From Bacteroides intestinalis DSM 17393 (lineage in GTDB: Bacteria > Bacteroidota > Bacteroidia > Bacteroidales > Bacteroidaceae), in assembly GCF_000172175.1 (NCBI RefSeq), contig NZ_ABJL02000007.1, forward strand, positions 1,054,001 to 1,118,000: a stretch of 64,000 bases of DNA, read 5' to 3'. How positions within the stretch are numbered: the first letter of the stretch is position 1; each line of letters opens with the position of its first letter. Shown piece by piece: positions 40,995-50,340 of this stretch. The notes under the pieces are model-generated. The model ran no database searches and had not been told where the DNA came from. It saw only the letters and a list, made by a program, of their open reading frames with translations. The translations under genes were made by a program, and so were the position numbers.

Positions 40995-42218
40995 TTAAAA
41001 CTTTAGTTCGGGCAAACTGTTTATTGCTTCCTCTTTTAATTTATCCACCGCACGGGTGTATTTTTCTGTATGTTTCAATCCGCTATGTCCTAAAAGGCTG
41101 GCTACGGTTTTTATATTTGCCCCATTGTTCAGAATGTTCACGGCAAACGAGTGCCGGGCACAATGCCAGCTTATATGTTTGTCTATCCCGGCTCTCTTTA
41201 CCCAACGCTTTACTGATTTACAGCAGCTTTCGTAAGTAGGCAAATCGAATATCAAACAGTTTTTGTCTGCCGGGGCTTCGCCAATGATAGACAATAGACC
41301 GTCATTCAGAGGAATAACCACACCGCTACTGGCTGAATGTCCCTTTGTTTTGCTTTGCTCAAACTTCAATAACCGATTAGCATAATCCACATTCTTATAG
41401 GTCAGGTCTTTTACATCACAGAAGCGTAAACCGCAGTATAGGCAAAAGATAAAAGCCCGTCTGACATTCGGGTTCTCGTTGTCATAATGGCAAGCCGCCA
41501 GCTTTTGTATTTCTTCGGGAGAAAGAACATCTTTCCGAAGCATTTGGCTATCCACTTTGCAGGTAACACTTTTGCATGGGTCTTTCAACATTACATCGTG
41601 GTCAATCGCATATCGAATAACTTTCTTAAAACGCTGGTAAATGCTTTTAGCTCCCTCACCCACACTTCGGGATTGCAAATAGGCTACAAACTGCTCCATC
41701 ATTTCTTTGGTAATAAGTTCCGGTTTGATACTAAACTCATTCATGGGGTATTGCTCTTTTAAGAAGTCCTTAAAACGGCTAAGCGCAATTTGTACCATGC
41801 GAATATCTTTCTTGGTATAACTGTTGATATAGGCTTGGAAATAGTCTAAGAAATTGACCGTTCTATCTTTTTTTAACCGATAGCCCAACATACTTTCTTT
41901 AAATTCCTGCTCACGCTCTGCACGTATCTTTGTGGCAAGTTCCAACGTTTCTTTGTTCCGCTGGCGTTCCGCAGGAGTACGGGGCTTATCTATCAGATAC
42001 AGACTAAGGTTCTCTTTTCGCCTATTGTGCTTTACTGCAAACTTGGGCTTGCCTTGCATCTTTCCACTATCATAGTACACTTGATTGCCGCTTTCATCTA
42101 ATACGGGTTTTTCCTCTCTACCTAAATAATACTCTAAGTAAAGGCTAATTCTACCATCCGAGAGCTTATTCTGCTCTAACTTGGGGTTTTCTTTCGTTTT
42201 ATTTTCTAACTTTGCCAT
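40995..42218 (-). CDS. Tyrosine-type site-specific integrase
   Basis: The 407-residue protein has an arm-binding N-terminal part, a core-binding SAM-like domain and a catalytic domain with the R-H-R-H-Y set: CLYCGLRFCDVKDL (Arg), WHCARHSFAVN (His and Arg), LLGHSGLKHTEKYTRAV (His and Tyr nucleophile). It should catalyse integration into tRNA-Leu(CAA) through the 14-bp core. The gene lies next to attR and reads inward; its promoter touches the right-end repeats. Confidence 0.95.
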   Translation of the reverse strand: MAKLENKTKENPKLEQNKLSDGRISLYLEYYLGREEKPVLDESGNQVYYDSGKMQGKPKFAVKHNRRKENLSLYLIDKPRTPAERQRNKETLELATKIRAEREQEFKESMLGYRLKKDRTVNFLDYFQAYINSYTKKDIRMVQIALSRFKDFLKEQYPMNEFSIKPELITKEMMEQFVAYLQSRSVGEGAKSIYQRFKKVIRYAIDHDVMLKDPCKSVTCKVDSQMLRKDVLSPEEIQKLAACHYDNENPNVRRAFIFCLYCGLRFCDVKDLTYKNVDYANRLLKFEQSKTKGHSASSGVVIPLNDGLLSIIGEAPADKNCLIFDLPTYESCCKSVKRWVKRAGIDKHISWHCARHSFAVNILNNGANIKTVASLLGHSGLKHTEKYTRAVDKLKEEAINSLPELKF

Positions 42219-42301
42219 TGTTTAGAGGTTTTATCCCGATTTAGGTACCATAACCGGGTGATTACGCTAAATAGTTGATTTTCTTTTGTTTTCTGATATT
42301 G

Positions 42302-42331
42302 CAAAGGTACAAAAGAAAATGATATTTCAAA
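42302..42331 (-). promoter_or_regulatory. Integrase promoter overlapping an arm-type repeat
   Basis: On the minus strand TTTG (42331-42328), an 18-nt spacer and TACCTTTG (42309-42302) form a promoter. The start would be near 42295, about 75 nt before the integrase ATG. The -33 box shares base 42331 with the GTGTACT repeats, so integrase bound there could repress its own gene. Confidence 0.55.
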
Positions 42332-42351
42332 GTGTACTAAAAGTGTACTGA
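42331..42351 (+). repeat. Right-end GTGTACT repeats
   Basis: Two AGTGTACT copies (42331-42338 and 42342-42349) lie 11 bp apart, one helical turn. The 18-bp block 42334-42351 matches the left-end block at 30728-30745. Confidence 0.6.
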
Positions 42352-42463
42352 ATAACAGAAAATGGGCAAAATATGGCAAAAATGGAGAAAATAAGAAATA
42401 TGCAAGTTATTGATAATAAGGTGAATAAATTCTTTTGTTTTCCTATGATTTCTATGGTTTGTA

Positions 42464-42477
42464 CCGGGTCTGGGTAC
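42464..42477 (+). other. Right attachment core (attR)
   Basis: CCGGGTCTGGGTAC repeats the tRNA-Leu 3' end core exactly and marks the right end of the element. Confidence 0.85.
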
Positions 42478-42479
42478 TG

Positions 42480-42517
42480 AAGCGGAGAAAGTTGAAAAAC
42501 TCTCTCCGCTTTTCTTT
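42480..42517 (+). terminator. Original tRNA-Leu terminator, displaced
   Basis: AAGCGGAGA (42480-42488) pairs with TCTCCGCTT (42503-42511), followed by TTCTTTT. It lies two bases outside attR, where the tRNA's own terminator would have been before insertion. The rest of the gap to 42787 shows no gene I can support. Confidence 0.75.
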
Positions 42518-42787
42518 TATGTCCCTCGTAACTCGTTGGTTTGCCGATTCTACCAACTTTTTATTGAATTGCTGAGTTCAAGTTATAAATGCTACATTTT
42601 TTCTATTTCATCAGCGTCATACCTGATCCTATATCACAAATAGTGTTCAATGCGGATATATACAACAAAAAAATGAACGTAATATGCAAATTTGTCATTG
42701 GATATTTCTTGGGCATTTATTTTTTCCTAACTTTGCAAAGGATAGTTGAGAAGCTTTTGCCATTTTATATTTTAATATTTACCCAAT

Positions 42788-44530
42788 ATGCCAAATCAGA
42801 ATACATTTCTGTATCCCCCTTTGACATTTCGAATACTTGCGGTTGCTATTCTCGCTTGTTTATTTCTGGTGCCCAAGACGATGGCTGATACAAAAGATCA
42901 AGAGTATATTGTTCTTATCAGTTCTTCCACTTTTCGTGAGAAATGGGCTTATGATCTACTTGAAACCGTAGAAAAGGCATTCAATGAAGAAAATTCAGTG
43001 AAGGTATATTCGGAGACTCTCACAACATGGCATTTCAATAATCAACAGGAAATAGATCAGAAGGTTGATTATCTAAAGGATAAATATTCTGTGCCTCCCC
43101 AAGCTGTCATATTTGTAGGCGATCCGGGATGGTACGTTTGTAAACCGCTTTTTGACACCATCTGGAGAGGGGTGCCTACAATTATTTGCCACTCAATGCC
43201 GCATACGCCGGCTGATATAAATAAGTACTACGATGGCGAATATATACCTGATGACAAGGGAGTTGCATTAGAACACTTTCTTGAAAATGCGGTTTATTAT
43301 GATGTTCCACCCAGCTTTATCCAGAAGAATATTATTTATGTTGTGATTGTATTGGGTACTGCTATTGTTCTGCTGTTATTTTACTTTATGCACAAGCGTA
43401 TCAAGAAAGTGAGAGAAACGGAGTGGCAAGAGCATCTGCATTTGCTTGAAAATATTCTTGACAACCTTCCTATTGCAGCTAAGGTGAAAGATGTCGATAA
43501 TGATATGCGTTATACTTTTATAAATAAAAAGGCTGAAGAACTCTTTGAATATCCAGCTAAGGAGGCGATTGGAAGAACTGATTTCGATATAATGCCTGAG
43601 GCTGCAACGATGATCAGGAAAGAAGATGAAGAATTGGTAAGAACGGGAATTGCCCAATTTGGTACTAGGCGCTTCTTTACGAATAAGAATGAGGAACGGT
43701 TTACTTTCCAGAATAATAATATAGTTTCATTCTCCAATGGACGTAAATGGATTCTCTATACAGCCTGGGATATTACGGACCAGAAGATTCTGGAACGTAA
43801 ACTGCGTTTGGCTAAAGAAGAGGCTGAAGAGTCCAATCGTATAAAATCAGCTTTCCTGGCTAATATGAGTCATGAAATACGTACTCCGCTCAATGCAATA
43901 GTAGGTTTTTCGAGCATATTGGCCGAAGATGTATCGGAAGAAGAACGGACGGAATATCTCAGCATCATTAGTAAGAATAATGATATTTTGTTGCAGTTGA
44001 TTAATGATATCCTGGATTTGTCGAAGATTGAGGCGGGGACACTGGAATATGTTTATGCAAATATAGATGTAAATAAGATGCTATCTGAGATAGAGCAGGC
44101 TGCCAGGATGAGACAAACGAATGCGAATGTCGCTATATGTGCGGTGACACCACTGGAGGGACTGCTTTTGTATACTGACCAACGCAGAGTTACCCAGGTA
44201 CTGAATAATTTCATCAGTAATGCCATGAAGTTTACAAATACCGGGAGTATCACGTTTGGGTATGAAGAACCAAAAGATGGCTATATACGCTTCTTTGTGA
44301 CAGACACCGGTACCGGTATCCCTCCTGAAAAGGTGGCGGATATATTCAACCGTTTTGTAAAGCTCGATTCTTTCAAACAAGGAACCGGACTTGGACTGGC
44401 TATTTCACAGAATATCGTGAAGGAGCTCAAAGGTGAGATAGGAGTGGCGTCTGAGTTAGGTAAAGGCTCTACTTTCTGGTTTACGTTGCCCTACGAGAAG
44501 ATGGGGGCGCACCGTTCCATTCTCTCGTAA
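42788..44530 (+). CDS. Sensor histidine kinase with periplasmic sensor and PAS domain
   Basis: The 580-residue protein has an N-terminal membrane segment, a periplasmic domain (about 35-175) that recalls ABC-type substrate-binding proteins (EYIVLISSSTFREKWAYDLLETVEKAFNEE..., PPQAVIFVGDPGWY), a second helix (about 185-205), a PAS domain, HisKA with His362 (FLANMSHEIRTPLN) and HATPase (DTGTGIP, GTGLGLAI). No receiver domain is present. It is close in its kinase part to the 1623-2918 kinase (SHEIRTPLNAIVGFS, LSKIEAGTLE). The signal is unknown; no response regulator is adjacent. Confidence 0.88.
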   Translation: MPNQNTFLYPPLTFRILAVAILACLFLVPKTMADTKDQEYIVLISSSTFREKWAYDLLETVEKAFNEENSVKVYSETLTTWHFNNQQEIDQKVDYLKDKYSVPPQAVIFVGDPGWYVCKPLFDTIWRGVPTIICHSMPHTPADINKYYDGEYIPDDKGVALEHFLENAVYYDVPPSFIQKNIIYVVIVLGTAIVLLLFYFMHKRIKKVRETEWQEHLHLLENILDNLPIAAKVKDVDNDMRYTFINKKAEELFEYPAKEAIGRTDFDIMPEAATMIRKEDEELVRTGIAQFGTRRFFTNKNEERFTFQNNNIVSFSNGRKWILYTAWDITDQKILERKLRLAKEEAEESNRIKSAFLANMSHEIRTPLNAIVGFSSILAEDVSEEERTEYLSIISKNNDILLQLINDILDLSKIEAGTLEYVYANIDVNKMLSEIEQAARMRQTNANVAICAVTPLEGLLLYTDQRRVTQVLNNFISNAMKFTNTGSITFGYEEPKDGYIRFFVTDTGTGIPPEKVADIFNRFVKLDSFKQGTGLGLAISQNIVKELKGEIGVASELGKGSTFWFTLPYEKMGAHRSILS

Positions 44531-44726
44531 GAATATTTCTAATTTGTAGCATCAGGAAGGAATCTTTACCTGGGGTAAGCCTTTCCTATCGGTCATAGGG
44601 CTCTGTGGGTTACTACTGCCCTCTACTGTGGTGTACAGTTTTTGAGGGAATCAGTGTGCTGGCTGCAAATAACATTAATCTTTTCGTTTTCTGTAGGTTT
44701 AGGCTTGGATAACATTTTTGAGGGGA
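44531..44726 (+). other. Intergenic stretch before the esterase gene
   Basis: The gap holds a loose hairpin (around 44554-44587, AGGAAGG with CTTTCCT) that could end the kinase transcript, with no T run. I see no gene or RNA family in the rest. Confidence 0.3.
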
Positions 44727-44759
44727 TTTGGTTCTGTCTTTTAAAAAAATGTATCTTTG
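44727..44759 (+). promoter_or_regulatory. Promoter of the esterase/GH31 genes
   Basis: TTTG (44727-44730), a 21-nt spacer and TATCTTTG (44752-44759) match the consensus fully. The start would be near 44766, a leader of about 37 nt. Confidence 0.7.
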
Positions 44760-44802
44760 CGATCGTCAAAAATGCTATGAAACGTAATTAAATAGGGATA
44801 TC

Positions 44803-47307
44803 ATGAACAAGAAAAACACTCTTTTGCTTTTTCTGTGCCTGTTCTGCCTGTGGGCGGTAGCACAAGAAAAGAAGCCGGTAAAGATTGCCTGTGTGGGCAA
44901 TAGCATCACTTATGGCTCAGGAATTAAAAATCAGTTTCAGAACAGTTATCCGGGATTGCTCTCCCAGCTTTTGGGTGAGGGGTACGATGTGCGTAACTTC
45001 GGAATCAGCGCCCGCGTAATGCTGAACAAGGGAGATCATCCGTACATGCACGAGCAGAAATTCCGCGATCTGCTGGCATTTCAGCCAGACATCGTTACCA
45101 TTAAATTGGGAACAAATGACAGCAAGCCTTGGAACTGGCATTACGGAAAGGATTTCGGAAAGGACCTGACGGAGATGTTGGATATTCTTCAGGACTTGCC
45201 TTCCAAGCCTAAGATATATCTGTGCTTCCCGGTGCCGGCTGTGAAACGGAATTTCGGCATCAACGACAGTGTAATTACAAATGGTATCATCCCCGTGATA
45301 CGCCGTGTTGCAAAGAAGCGCCACTTGCCTGTTGTGGATCTTTACGCACTTTTGAAGCCGCATCCCGATTATTATACGGACGGCATCCACCCCAACGAAC
45401 AGGGGGCGGCTCTGATAGCCGGCGAGCTTTATCGTACGCTGACCGGCAACGAGGCACCGAAGATTGTCACTGAACAACCCTTCCCCGGCAAAAAGTCGCA
45501 ATGGGAAGGTTTCGATCGTTATGATTTTATCTGTAATGCCCGTAAGGCTACAGTAGTTGTTCCCCGTAAGGTGGCCGAAGGCCATCCCTGGATATGGCGT
45601 CCAGCTTTCTTTGGAGCTTTCCCTTCAGTAGATAAAGCTTTGCTGGAAAAAGGTTTTCATGTTGTTTATTACGATTTGACGCATCTTTATGGTAGCCCCC
45701 GTGCGCAACGTTTGGGTACAGACTTTTATGATATTATGCGCAGATACTATCGTTTGTCTTCTAAAGTGACATTGGAAGGCTTCAGTCGTGGCGGTCTGTT
45801 TGCTTTCAATTGGGGAGCGAAGAATCCTGATAAAGTGGCTTGTATTTATGTGGATGCCCCAGTGTGTGATGTGTTTAGTTGGCCTGGCAGGCACAGGGAA
45901 TTATGGAGTGGATTACTTGCCGAGTGGGGACTAACTGATGAGCAGATGAATAACTTCAAAGGTAATCCGATTGATAATCTGGAACCTTTAGCCGATGCAG
46001 GTATCCCTGTTATCAGTGTTTGTGGTGATAGTGACCGCACAGTCCCCTATGAAGAGAATATGAAAATTGTAGCTGACCGTTACCGTGCTTTGGGCGGACT
46101 TGTAGAAATCATTCTGAAACCCGGTTGCGACCATCACCCCCATAGCCTGGAAAACCCCGAAGCGGTAGTTGACTTCATTGTTCGCAACCAGCCGGATTAT
46201 CAAAAAAAGCATGTCATTCATCAGCGTGCTAACCTTGCTAACTCTTATCTGAAGTTCACGAAAGAGAAAAAAGGTTGCGTTGCCTTTCTCGGCGGTTCCA
46301 TTACTGAAATGCGCGGTTGGCGGAATATGATACAGGAAGATTTGAAACAACGTTTCCCCGATACGGAATTTACTTTTATTGATGCCGGAATACCTTCTAC
46401 CGGAAGTACGCCTCATGCCTTCCGTTTTGAAAACGATGTACTGCAAAAAGGTGTACCTGACTTGCTGTTTGTGGAAGCGGCAGTGAACGATGATACCAAT
46501 AAGTTCAACTATATTCAGCAAGTACGCGGTATGGAAGGTATTGTCCGCCATGCACGCACTTTCAGTCCCGCGATGGATATAGTCATGCTTCATTTCATTT
46601 ATGATCCGTTCATTCCTTTACTTGACAAAGGCATGCAACCCCAGGTAATTATGAGCCACGAGAGCGTAGCTAATTATTATAATGTTTCGTCCATCAATCT
46701 GGCGGAGGAAGTGGCATACCGTATGCGTGACGGTGAGTTCGACTGGAAGCAGTTTGGCGGTACGCATCCTGCCTGGGACGGGCATAAATATTATGCTGCC
46801 ACTATCAATCATCTCTTTGACCTTGAATGGGGTGGGGATGTGGCAAAGAAAACAGTCCAACCGCATGAAGTGCCGGAGCAACCAATAGATGCTTATTCCT
46901 ATGATAAAGGTGTGTTTATCGACATTCGCTCGGCTAAACAACTGAATGGTTGGAAAGTAGTGGAAGATTGGATGCCTACTGTGAAGGGGAATACCCGTAA
47001 AGGTTTTGTGCACGTTCCTATGTTGGTGGCCGATCGTGCCGGTGCCAGCCTTTCTTTCTCTTTCGAAGGTCGTGCGGTGGGGATCTTCTGTGCAGCCGGT
47101 CCGCAAGCTTGCGTATTGGAATATAGTATAGACGGTGCTCCTTTCAAGAAGCTGGATACGTTTACTGATTGGAGTCGGAACCTGTACATTCCGTGGGTGT
47201 ACATGCTTGAAACAGAGCTTCCTTCAGCCTGTCATACATTGCGTTTGCGTGTGGCAAAAGGGGATAAAATAGGGTGTCAGATACGTAATTTTGTTGTAAA
47301 TCAATAG
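44803..47307 (+). CDS. Three-domain secreted hydrolase: SGNH - alpha/beta hydrolase - SGNH
   Basis: The 834-residue protein has a signal peptide (LLLFLCLFCLWAVAQ). Domain 1 (about 25-215) is a GDSL/SGNH esterase: Ser34 in GNSIT, GTND (103-106), Asp193/His196 in DGIHPN. Domain 2 (about 230-465) is an alpha/beta hydrolase: Ser328 in GFSRGG, Asp411 in CGDSDRTVP, and a CDHHPHS His near 445. Domain 3 (about 490-670) is a second SGNH domain: Ser499 in GGSIT, AAVNDD, GGTHPAWDGHKYY. A beta-rich tail follows. It probably removes acetyl or acyl esters from the glycan handled by the downstream GH31, 43 bases on. Confidence 0.85.
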   Translation: MNKKNTLLLFLCLFCLWAVAQEKKPVKIACVGNSITYGSGIKNQFQNSYPGLLSQLLGEGYDVRNFGISARVMLNKGDHPYMHEQKFRDLLAFQPDIVTIKLGTNDSKPWNWHYGKDFGKDLTEMLDILQDLPSKPKIYLCFPVPAVKRNFGINDSVITNGIIPVIRRVAKKRHLPVVDLYALLKPHPDYYTDGIHPNEQGAALIAGELYRTLTGNEAPKIVTEQPFPGKKSQWEGFDRYDFICNARKATVVVPRKVAEGHPWIWRPAFFGAFPSVDKALLEKGFHVVYYDLTHLYGSPRAQRLGTDFYDIMRRYYRLSSKVTLEGFSRGGLFAFNWGAKNPDKVACIYVDAPVCDVFSWPGRHRELWSGLLAEWGLTDEQMNNFKGNPIDNLEPLADAGIPVISVCGDSDRTVPYEENMKIVADRYRALGGLVEIILKPGCDHHPHSLENPEAVVDFIVRNQPDYQKKHVIHQRANLANSYLKFTKEKKGCVAFLGGSITEMRGWRNMIQEDLKQRFPDTEFTFIDAGIPSTGSTPHAFRFENDVLQKGVPDLLFVEAAVNDDTNKFNYIQQVRGMEGIVRHARTFSPAMDIVMLHFIYDPFIPLLDKGMQPQVIMSHESVANYYNVSSINLAEEVAYRMRDGEFDWKQFGGTHPAWDGHKYYAATINHLFDLEWGGDVAKKTVQPHEVPEQPIDAYSYDKGVFIDIRSAKQLNGWKVVEDWMPTVKGNTRKGFVHVPMLVADRAGASLSFSFEGRAVGIFCAAGPQACVLEYSIDGAPFKKLDTFTDWSRNLYIPWVYMLETELPSACHTLRLRVAKGDKIGCQIRNFVVNQ

Positions 47308-47349
47308 GTCATTATCCCCTTACAGAAAATAACTTAAAAAAACAAAGAT

Positions 47350-50232
47350 ATGAAATTGAAAAACATTTCAGTTTGTTTATTCGCAGGATGGATGCTGATG
47401 GCATGCTCCGGAAATGGGTATGAGAAGACGGGTAATGGCATTATTGTAAATGTAGAACAACAGCAACCAACGGATGTGCGAAAGGTGAAGGTTGAAGTTG
47501 TGGGAGAGAAGCTGATTCATGTGTCGGCCACTCCCGAAAAGAGCTTTTCAAAGGCAGAAAGTCTGATTATTGTGCCCAAAAAAGATAAGACGGACTTCAG
47601 CGTGGAAGAAAGTGAAGATGCCGTTTCAGTAAAAACCTCACAGGTGTGCGCCATTGTATCCAAAGTTACGGGTGAAGTATGCTTTACCGATGTTTCCGGC
47701 AATTTGATTCTGGTGGAAGAAGAGAAGGGACGGAGTTTCCGACCTATTGAAGTGCAGGGGACAAAGGCATATACGGTACGCCAGGTGTTCCGGTCGTCCG
47801 ATGATGAGGCGTTCTACGGACTGGGACAGCATCAGGCTGATGAATTTAATTATAAAGGAAAGAACGAGGAACTTTTTCAGTACAATACAAAAGTTTCTGT
47901 GCCTTTCATTGTTTCCAATAAAAACTATGGCATCTTGTGGGATAGTTATTCGCTTTGCCGTTTTGGTGATCCGCGTGATTATTCACAGTTGAGTGCGATC
48001 TTCAAGCTCTATGACAAGCAGGGGAAGGAAGGTGCTTTGACAGGAACGTACGTGCCTGCCCGGCAATCAAAGGCAGAAACACTGGTGCGGAGGGAAGATT
48101 CTATCTATTTTGAGCATTTGAAGTCGGAGGATTTGTCTAAGGTGGTGAATCTTCCCGAAGAATTTCCCTTTATGGGATCACAGGTGACTTACGAAGGAGA
48201 AATAGAGCCGATGGAGAGTGGAGAATTCCGTTTCATCCTTTATTATGCAGGATACATGAAGGTATATATTGACGGTGAACTGGTGGTTCCCGAACGTTGG
48301 CGTACGGCTTGGAACCCTAATAGTCATAAGTTTGCCGTAGATTTGAAGGCTGGTAAACGCGTTCCATTGAAAATTGAATGGACTCCTGACGGATATGTAT
48401 CCTATTGTGGTTTGCGTGCATTGTCTCCTGTATCTGTTGAAGAACAGAACAAACAGTCGTGGTGGGGAGAAATGCAGAATGAGATCAATTATTATTTTGT
48501 TTATGGTGAGGATATGGACGAGGTTATCAGTGGATACCGCACCTTGACCGGGAAATCGCAGATCATGCCGAAGTGGGCGATGGGATACTGGCAGAGCCGT
48601 GAACGTTATAAGACGCAGGAAGAAATACTGGATGTTTTGAGGGAATTCCGCAAACGTCAGATTCCTATTGATAATATTGTGCTCGACTGGAGCTACTGGC
48701 CGGAAAATGCCTGGGGTAGCCATGAGTTCGACAAAGCTCGTTTCCCTGATCCGAAAGGGATGATAGATTCCATTCATGCCATGAATGCTAAGATGATGAT
48801 TTCCGTTTGGCCGAAGTTCTATAGGACTACGGAACATTATAAAGAGTTTAATGAAAAGGGGTGGATGTATCAGCAGGCCGTTAAAGACAGTATCCGCGAC
48901 TGGATTGGCCCCGGATACATAGGCTCTTTCTATGATGCTTATGCTGAAGGTGCACGGAAGTTGTTCTGGAAACAGATGGAAGATCACCTTTACCCGCTCG
49001 GAATCGATGCCTGGTGGATGGATGCCAGTGAACCGAATGTGCGCGACTGTACGGATCTGGCTTATCGAAAAGCCTTGTGCGGTCCGACTGCTTTCGGTCC
49101 GTCCGACCAATATTTCAATGCGTATGCGCTGATGAATGCTGAGGCTATTTATGACGGACAACGTGCCGCAGACAATGATAAGCGTGTATTTTTGCTGACC
49201 CGTTCGGGATTTGCCGGATTGCAACGCTACTCTACCGCGACGTGGAGTGGAGATATTGCTACCCGTTGGGAAGATATGAAGGCACAGATTTCTGCCGGAC
49301 TGAACTTTGCAGTAAGCGGTATTCCTTACTGGACAATGGATATTGGTGGATTTTGCGTAGAAAAACGCTATGAAGACGGACAAAAGGAGTTCAACAAGAC
49401 CGGAAAAGAGAATGCGGACTATAAGGAATGGCGTGAGTTGAATACGCGTTGGTATCAGTTTGGCGCATTCTGCCCGTTATTCCGTGCGCACGGACAGTAT
49501 CCGTTTCGTGAGGTGTGGCATATAGCTCCCGAAGACCATCCGGCCTATAATTCTATAGTGTATTATACGAAGTTGCGCTATACGATGATGCCTTATATCT
49601 ATTCATTGGCGGGAATGACTTATTTTGATGATTATACGATTATGCGTCCGCTGGTAATGGATTTCACGGTAGACACAAAGGTGAACAATATCAGTGACCA
49701 GTTTATGTTCGGTCCGGCGTTGATGGCGGCTCCGGTATATGAATATGGTGTACGCAATCGGGAAGTCTATTTCCCGGCAACTTGCGGTTGGTATGATTTC
49801 TATACTGGTAAGTACATCTCCGGTGGCGGGAGGCTGAAAGTGGATGCTCCTTATGAACGTATGCCCCTCTATGTGCGCGAAGGGGCTATTGTACCTTACG
49901 GACCGGAAATGCAATATAGTGATGAGAAACCTGCGGAGGAAATTACGCTATATGTATATGCGGGTCAAGATGGTGAGTTCACTTTGTATGAGGACGAAGG
50001 TGTGAATTATAATTATGAAAAAGGACAGTATGCCATCATTCCATTTATTTACAATGATGCAGAGGGCACTCTGACTATCGGTGACCGTGCAGGAGAGTTT
50101 CCCGGTATGTTGAAAGAACGTACATTCAACGTTGTAAAGGTAAGTAAGGATAAACCACAACCTTTTGACGCGAAAGCTAAGGGGGTGACAGTGAAGTATG
50201 ACGGGAAGCAGCAAAGTGTATCAATATCATGA
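47350..50232 (+). CDS. GH31 glycoside hydrolase (alpha-xylosidase-like) with PA14-like insert
   Basis: The 960-residue lipoprotein (lipobox LMACS) has an N-terminal GH31 beta domain (FYGLGQHQADEFNYKG), a PA14-like insert (about 215-360, EIEPMESGEFRFILYYAGYMKVYIDGELVV), and a GH31 barrel with nucleophile Asp558 (WWMDASEPN) and acid/base Asp635 (TWSGDIATRWEDM). PA14-bearing GH31 enzymes from Bacteroides are known alpha-xylosidases of xyloglucan loci, so this activity is the best guess; alpha-glucosidase is an alternative. It is cotranscribed with the three-domain esterase. Confidence 0.92.
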   Translation: MKLKNISVCLFAGWMLMACSGNGYEKTGNGIIVNVEQQQPTDVRKVKVEVVGEKLIHVSATPEKSFSKAESLIIVPKKDKTDFSVEESEDAVSVKTSQVCAIVSKVTGEVCFTDVSGNLILVEEEKGRSFRPIEVQGTKAYTVRQVFRSSDDEAFYGLGQHQADEFNYKGKNEELFQYNTKVSVPFIVSNKNYGILWDSYSLCRFGDPRDYSQLSAIFKLYDKQGKEGALTGTYVPARQSKAETLVRREDSIYFEHLKSEDLSKVVNLPEEFPFMGSQVTYEGEIEPMESGEFRFILYYAGYMKVYIDGELVVPERWRTAWNPNSHKFAVDLKAGKRVPLKIEWTPDGYVSYCGLRALSPVSVEEQNKQSWWGEMQNEINYYFVYGEDMDEVISGYRTLTGKSQIMPKWAMGYWQSRERYKTQEEILDVLREFRKRQIPIDNIVLDWSYWPENAWGSHEFDKARFPDPKGMIDSIHAMNAKMMISVWPKFYRTTEHYKEFNEKGWMYQQAVKDSIRDWIGPGYIGSFYDAYAEGARKLFWKQMEDHLYPLGIDAWWMDASEPNVRDCTDLAYRKALCGPTAFGPSDQYFNAYALMNAEAIYDGQRAADNDKRVFLLTRSGFAGLQRYSTATWSGDIATRWEDMKAQISAGLNFAVSGIPYWTMDIGGFCVEKRYEDGQKEFNKTGKENADYKEWRELNTRWYQFGAFCPLFRAHGQYPFREVWHIAPEDHPAYNSIVYYTKLRYTMMPYIYSLAGMTYFDDYTIMRPLVMDFTVDTKVNNISDQFMFGPALMAAPVYEYGVRNREVYFPATCGWYDFYTGKYISGGGRLKVDAPYERMPLYVREGAIVPYGPEMQYSDEKPAEEITLYVYAGQDGEFTLYEDEGVNYNYEKGQYAIIPFIYNDAEGTLTIGDRAGEFPGMLKERTFNVVKVSKDKPQPFDAKAKGVTVKYDGKQQSVSIS

Positions 50233-50298
50233 AACAACTGATGTTTCTGCCGTGGAAAAGCGTTTAGCGGTCGATTAATATTTTTCTTAGGCTCTTTT

Positions 50299-50330
50299 AT
50301 TGTTTTCATTGCCTGATATTAGTACATTTG
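50299..50330 (+). promoter_or_regulatory. Promoter of the HU-like gene
   Basis: ATTG (50299-50302, one base off TTTG), a 20-nt spacer and TACATTTG (50323-50330). The start would be near 50337, just before the large hairpin, giving a leader of about 217 nt. Confidence 0.5.
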
Positions 50331-50340
50331 CATGCGAATG

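Larger units (their letters stand above)
30662..42477 (+). mobile_element. 11.8-kb integrative mobilizable element in tRNA-Leu
   Basis: The element is bounded by a 14-bp direct repeat (CCGGGTCTGGGTAC) at 30662-30675 inside the tRNA 3' end and at 42464-42477. A tyrosine integrase gene lies next to the right end. Between them are HTH excisionase-like genes, a RepA-like ATPase, a primase-like gene, MobC-like and relaxase genes, an oriT candidate and cargo. There is no type IV secretion gene, so it must rely on a helper conjugative element. The layout resembles NBU-type elements of Bacteroides. Confidence 0.88.

Noticed and set aside
42589..42888. A 99-codon open frame upstream of the histidine kinase at 42788
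   Set aside because: It overlaps the kinase gene's clear start by 100 bases in another frame, has no family features and looks like a chance frame in AT-rich DNA.
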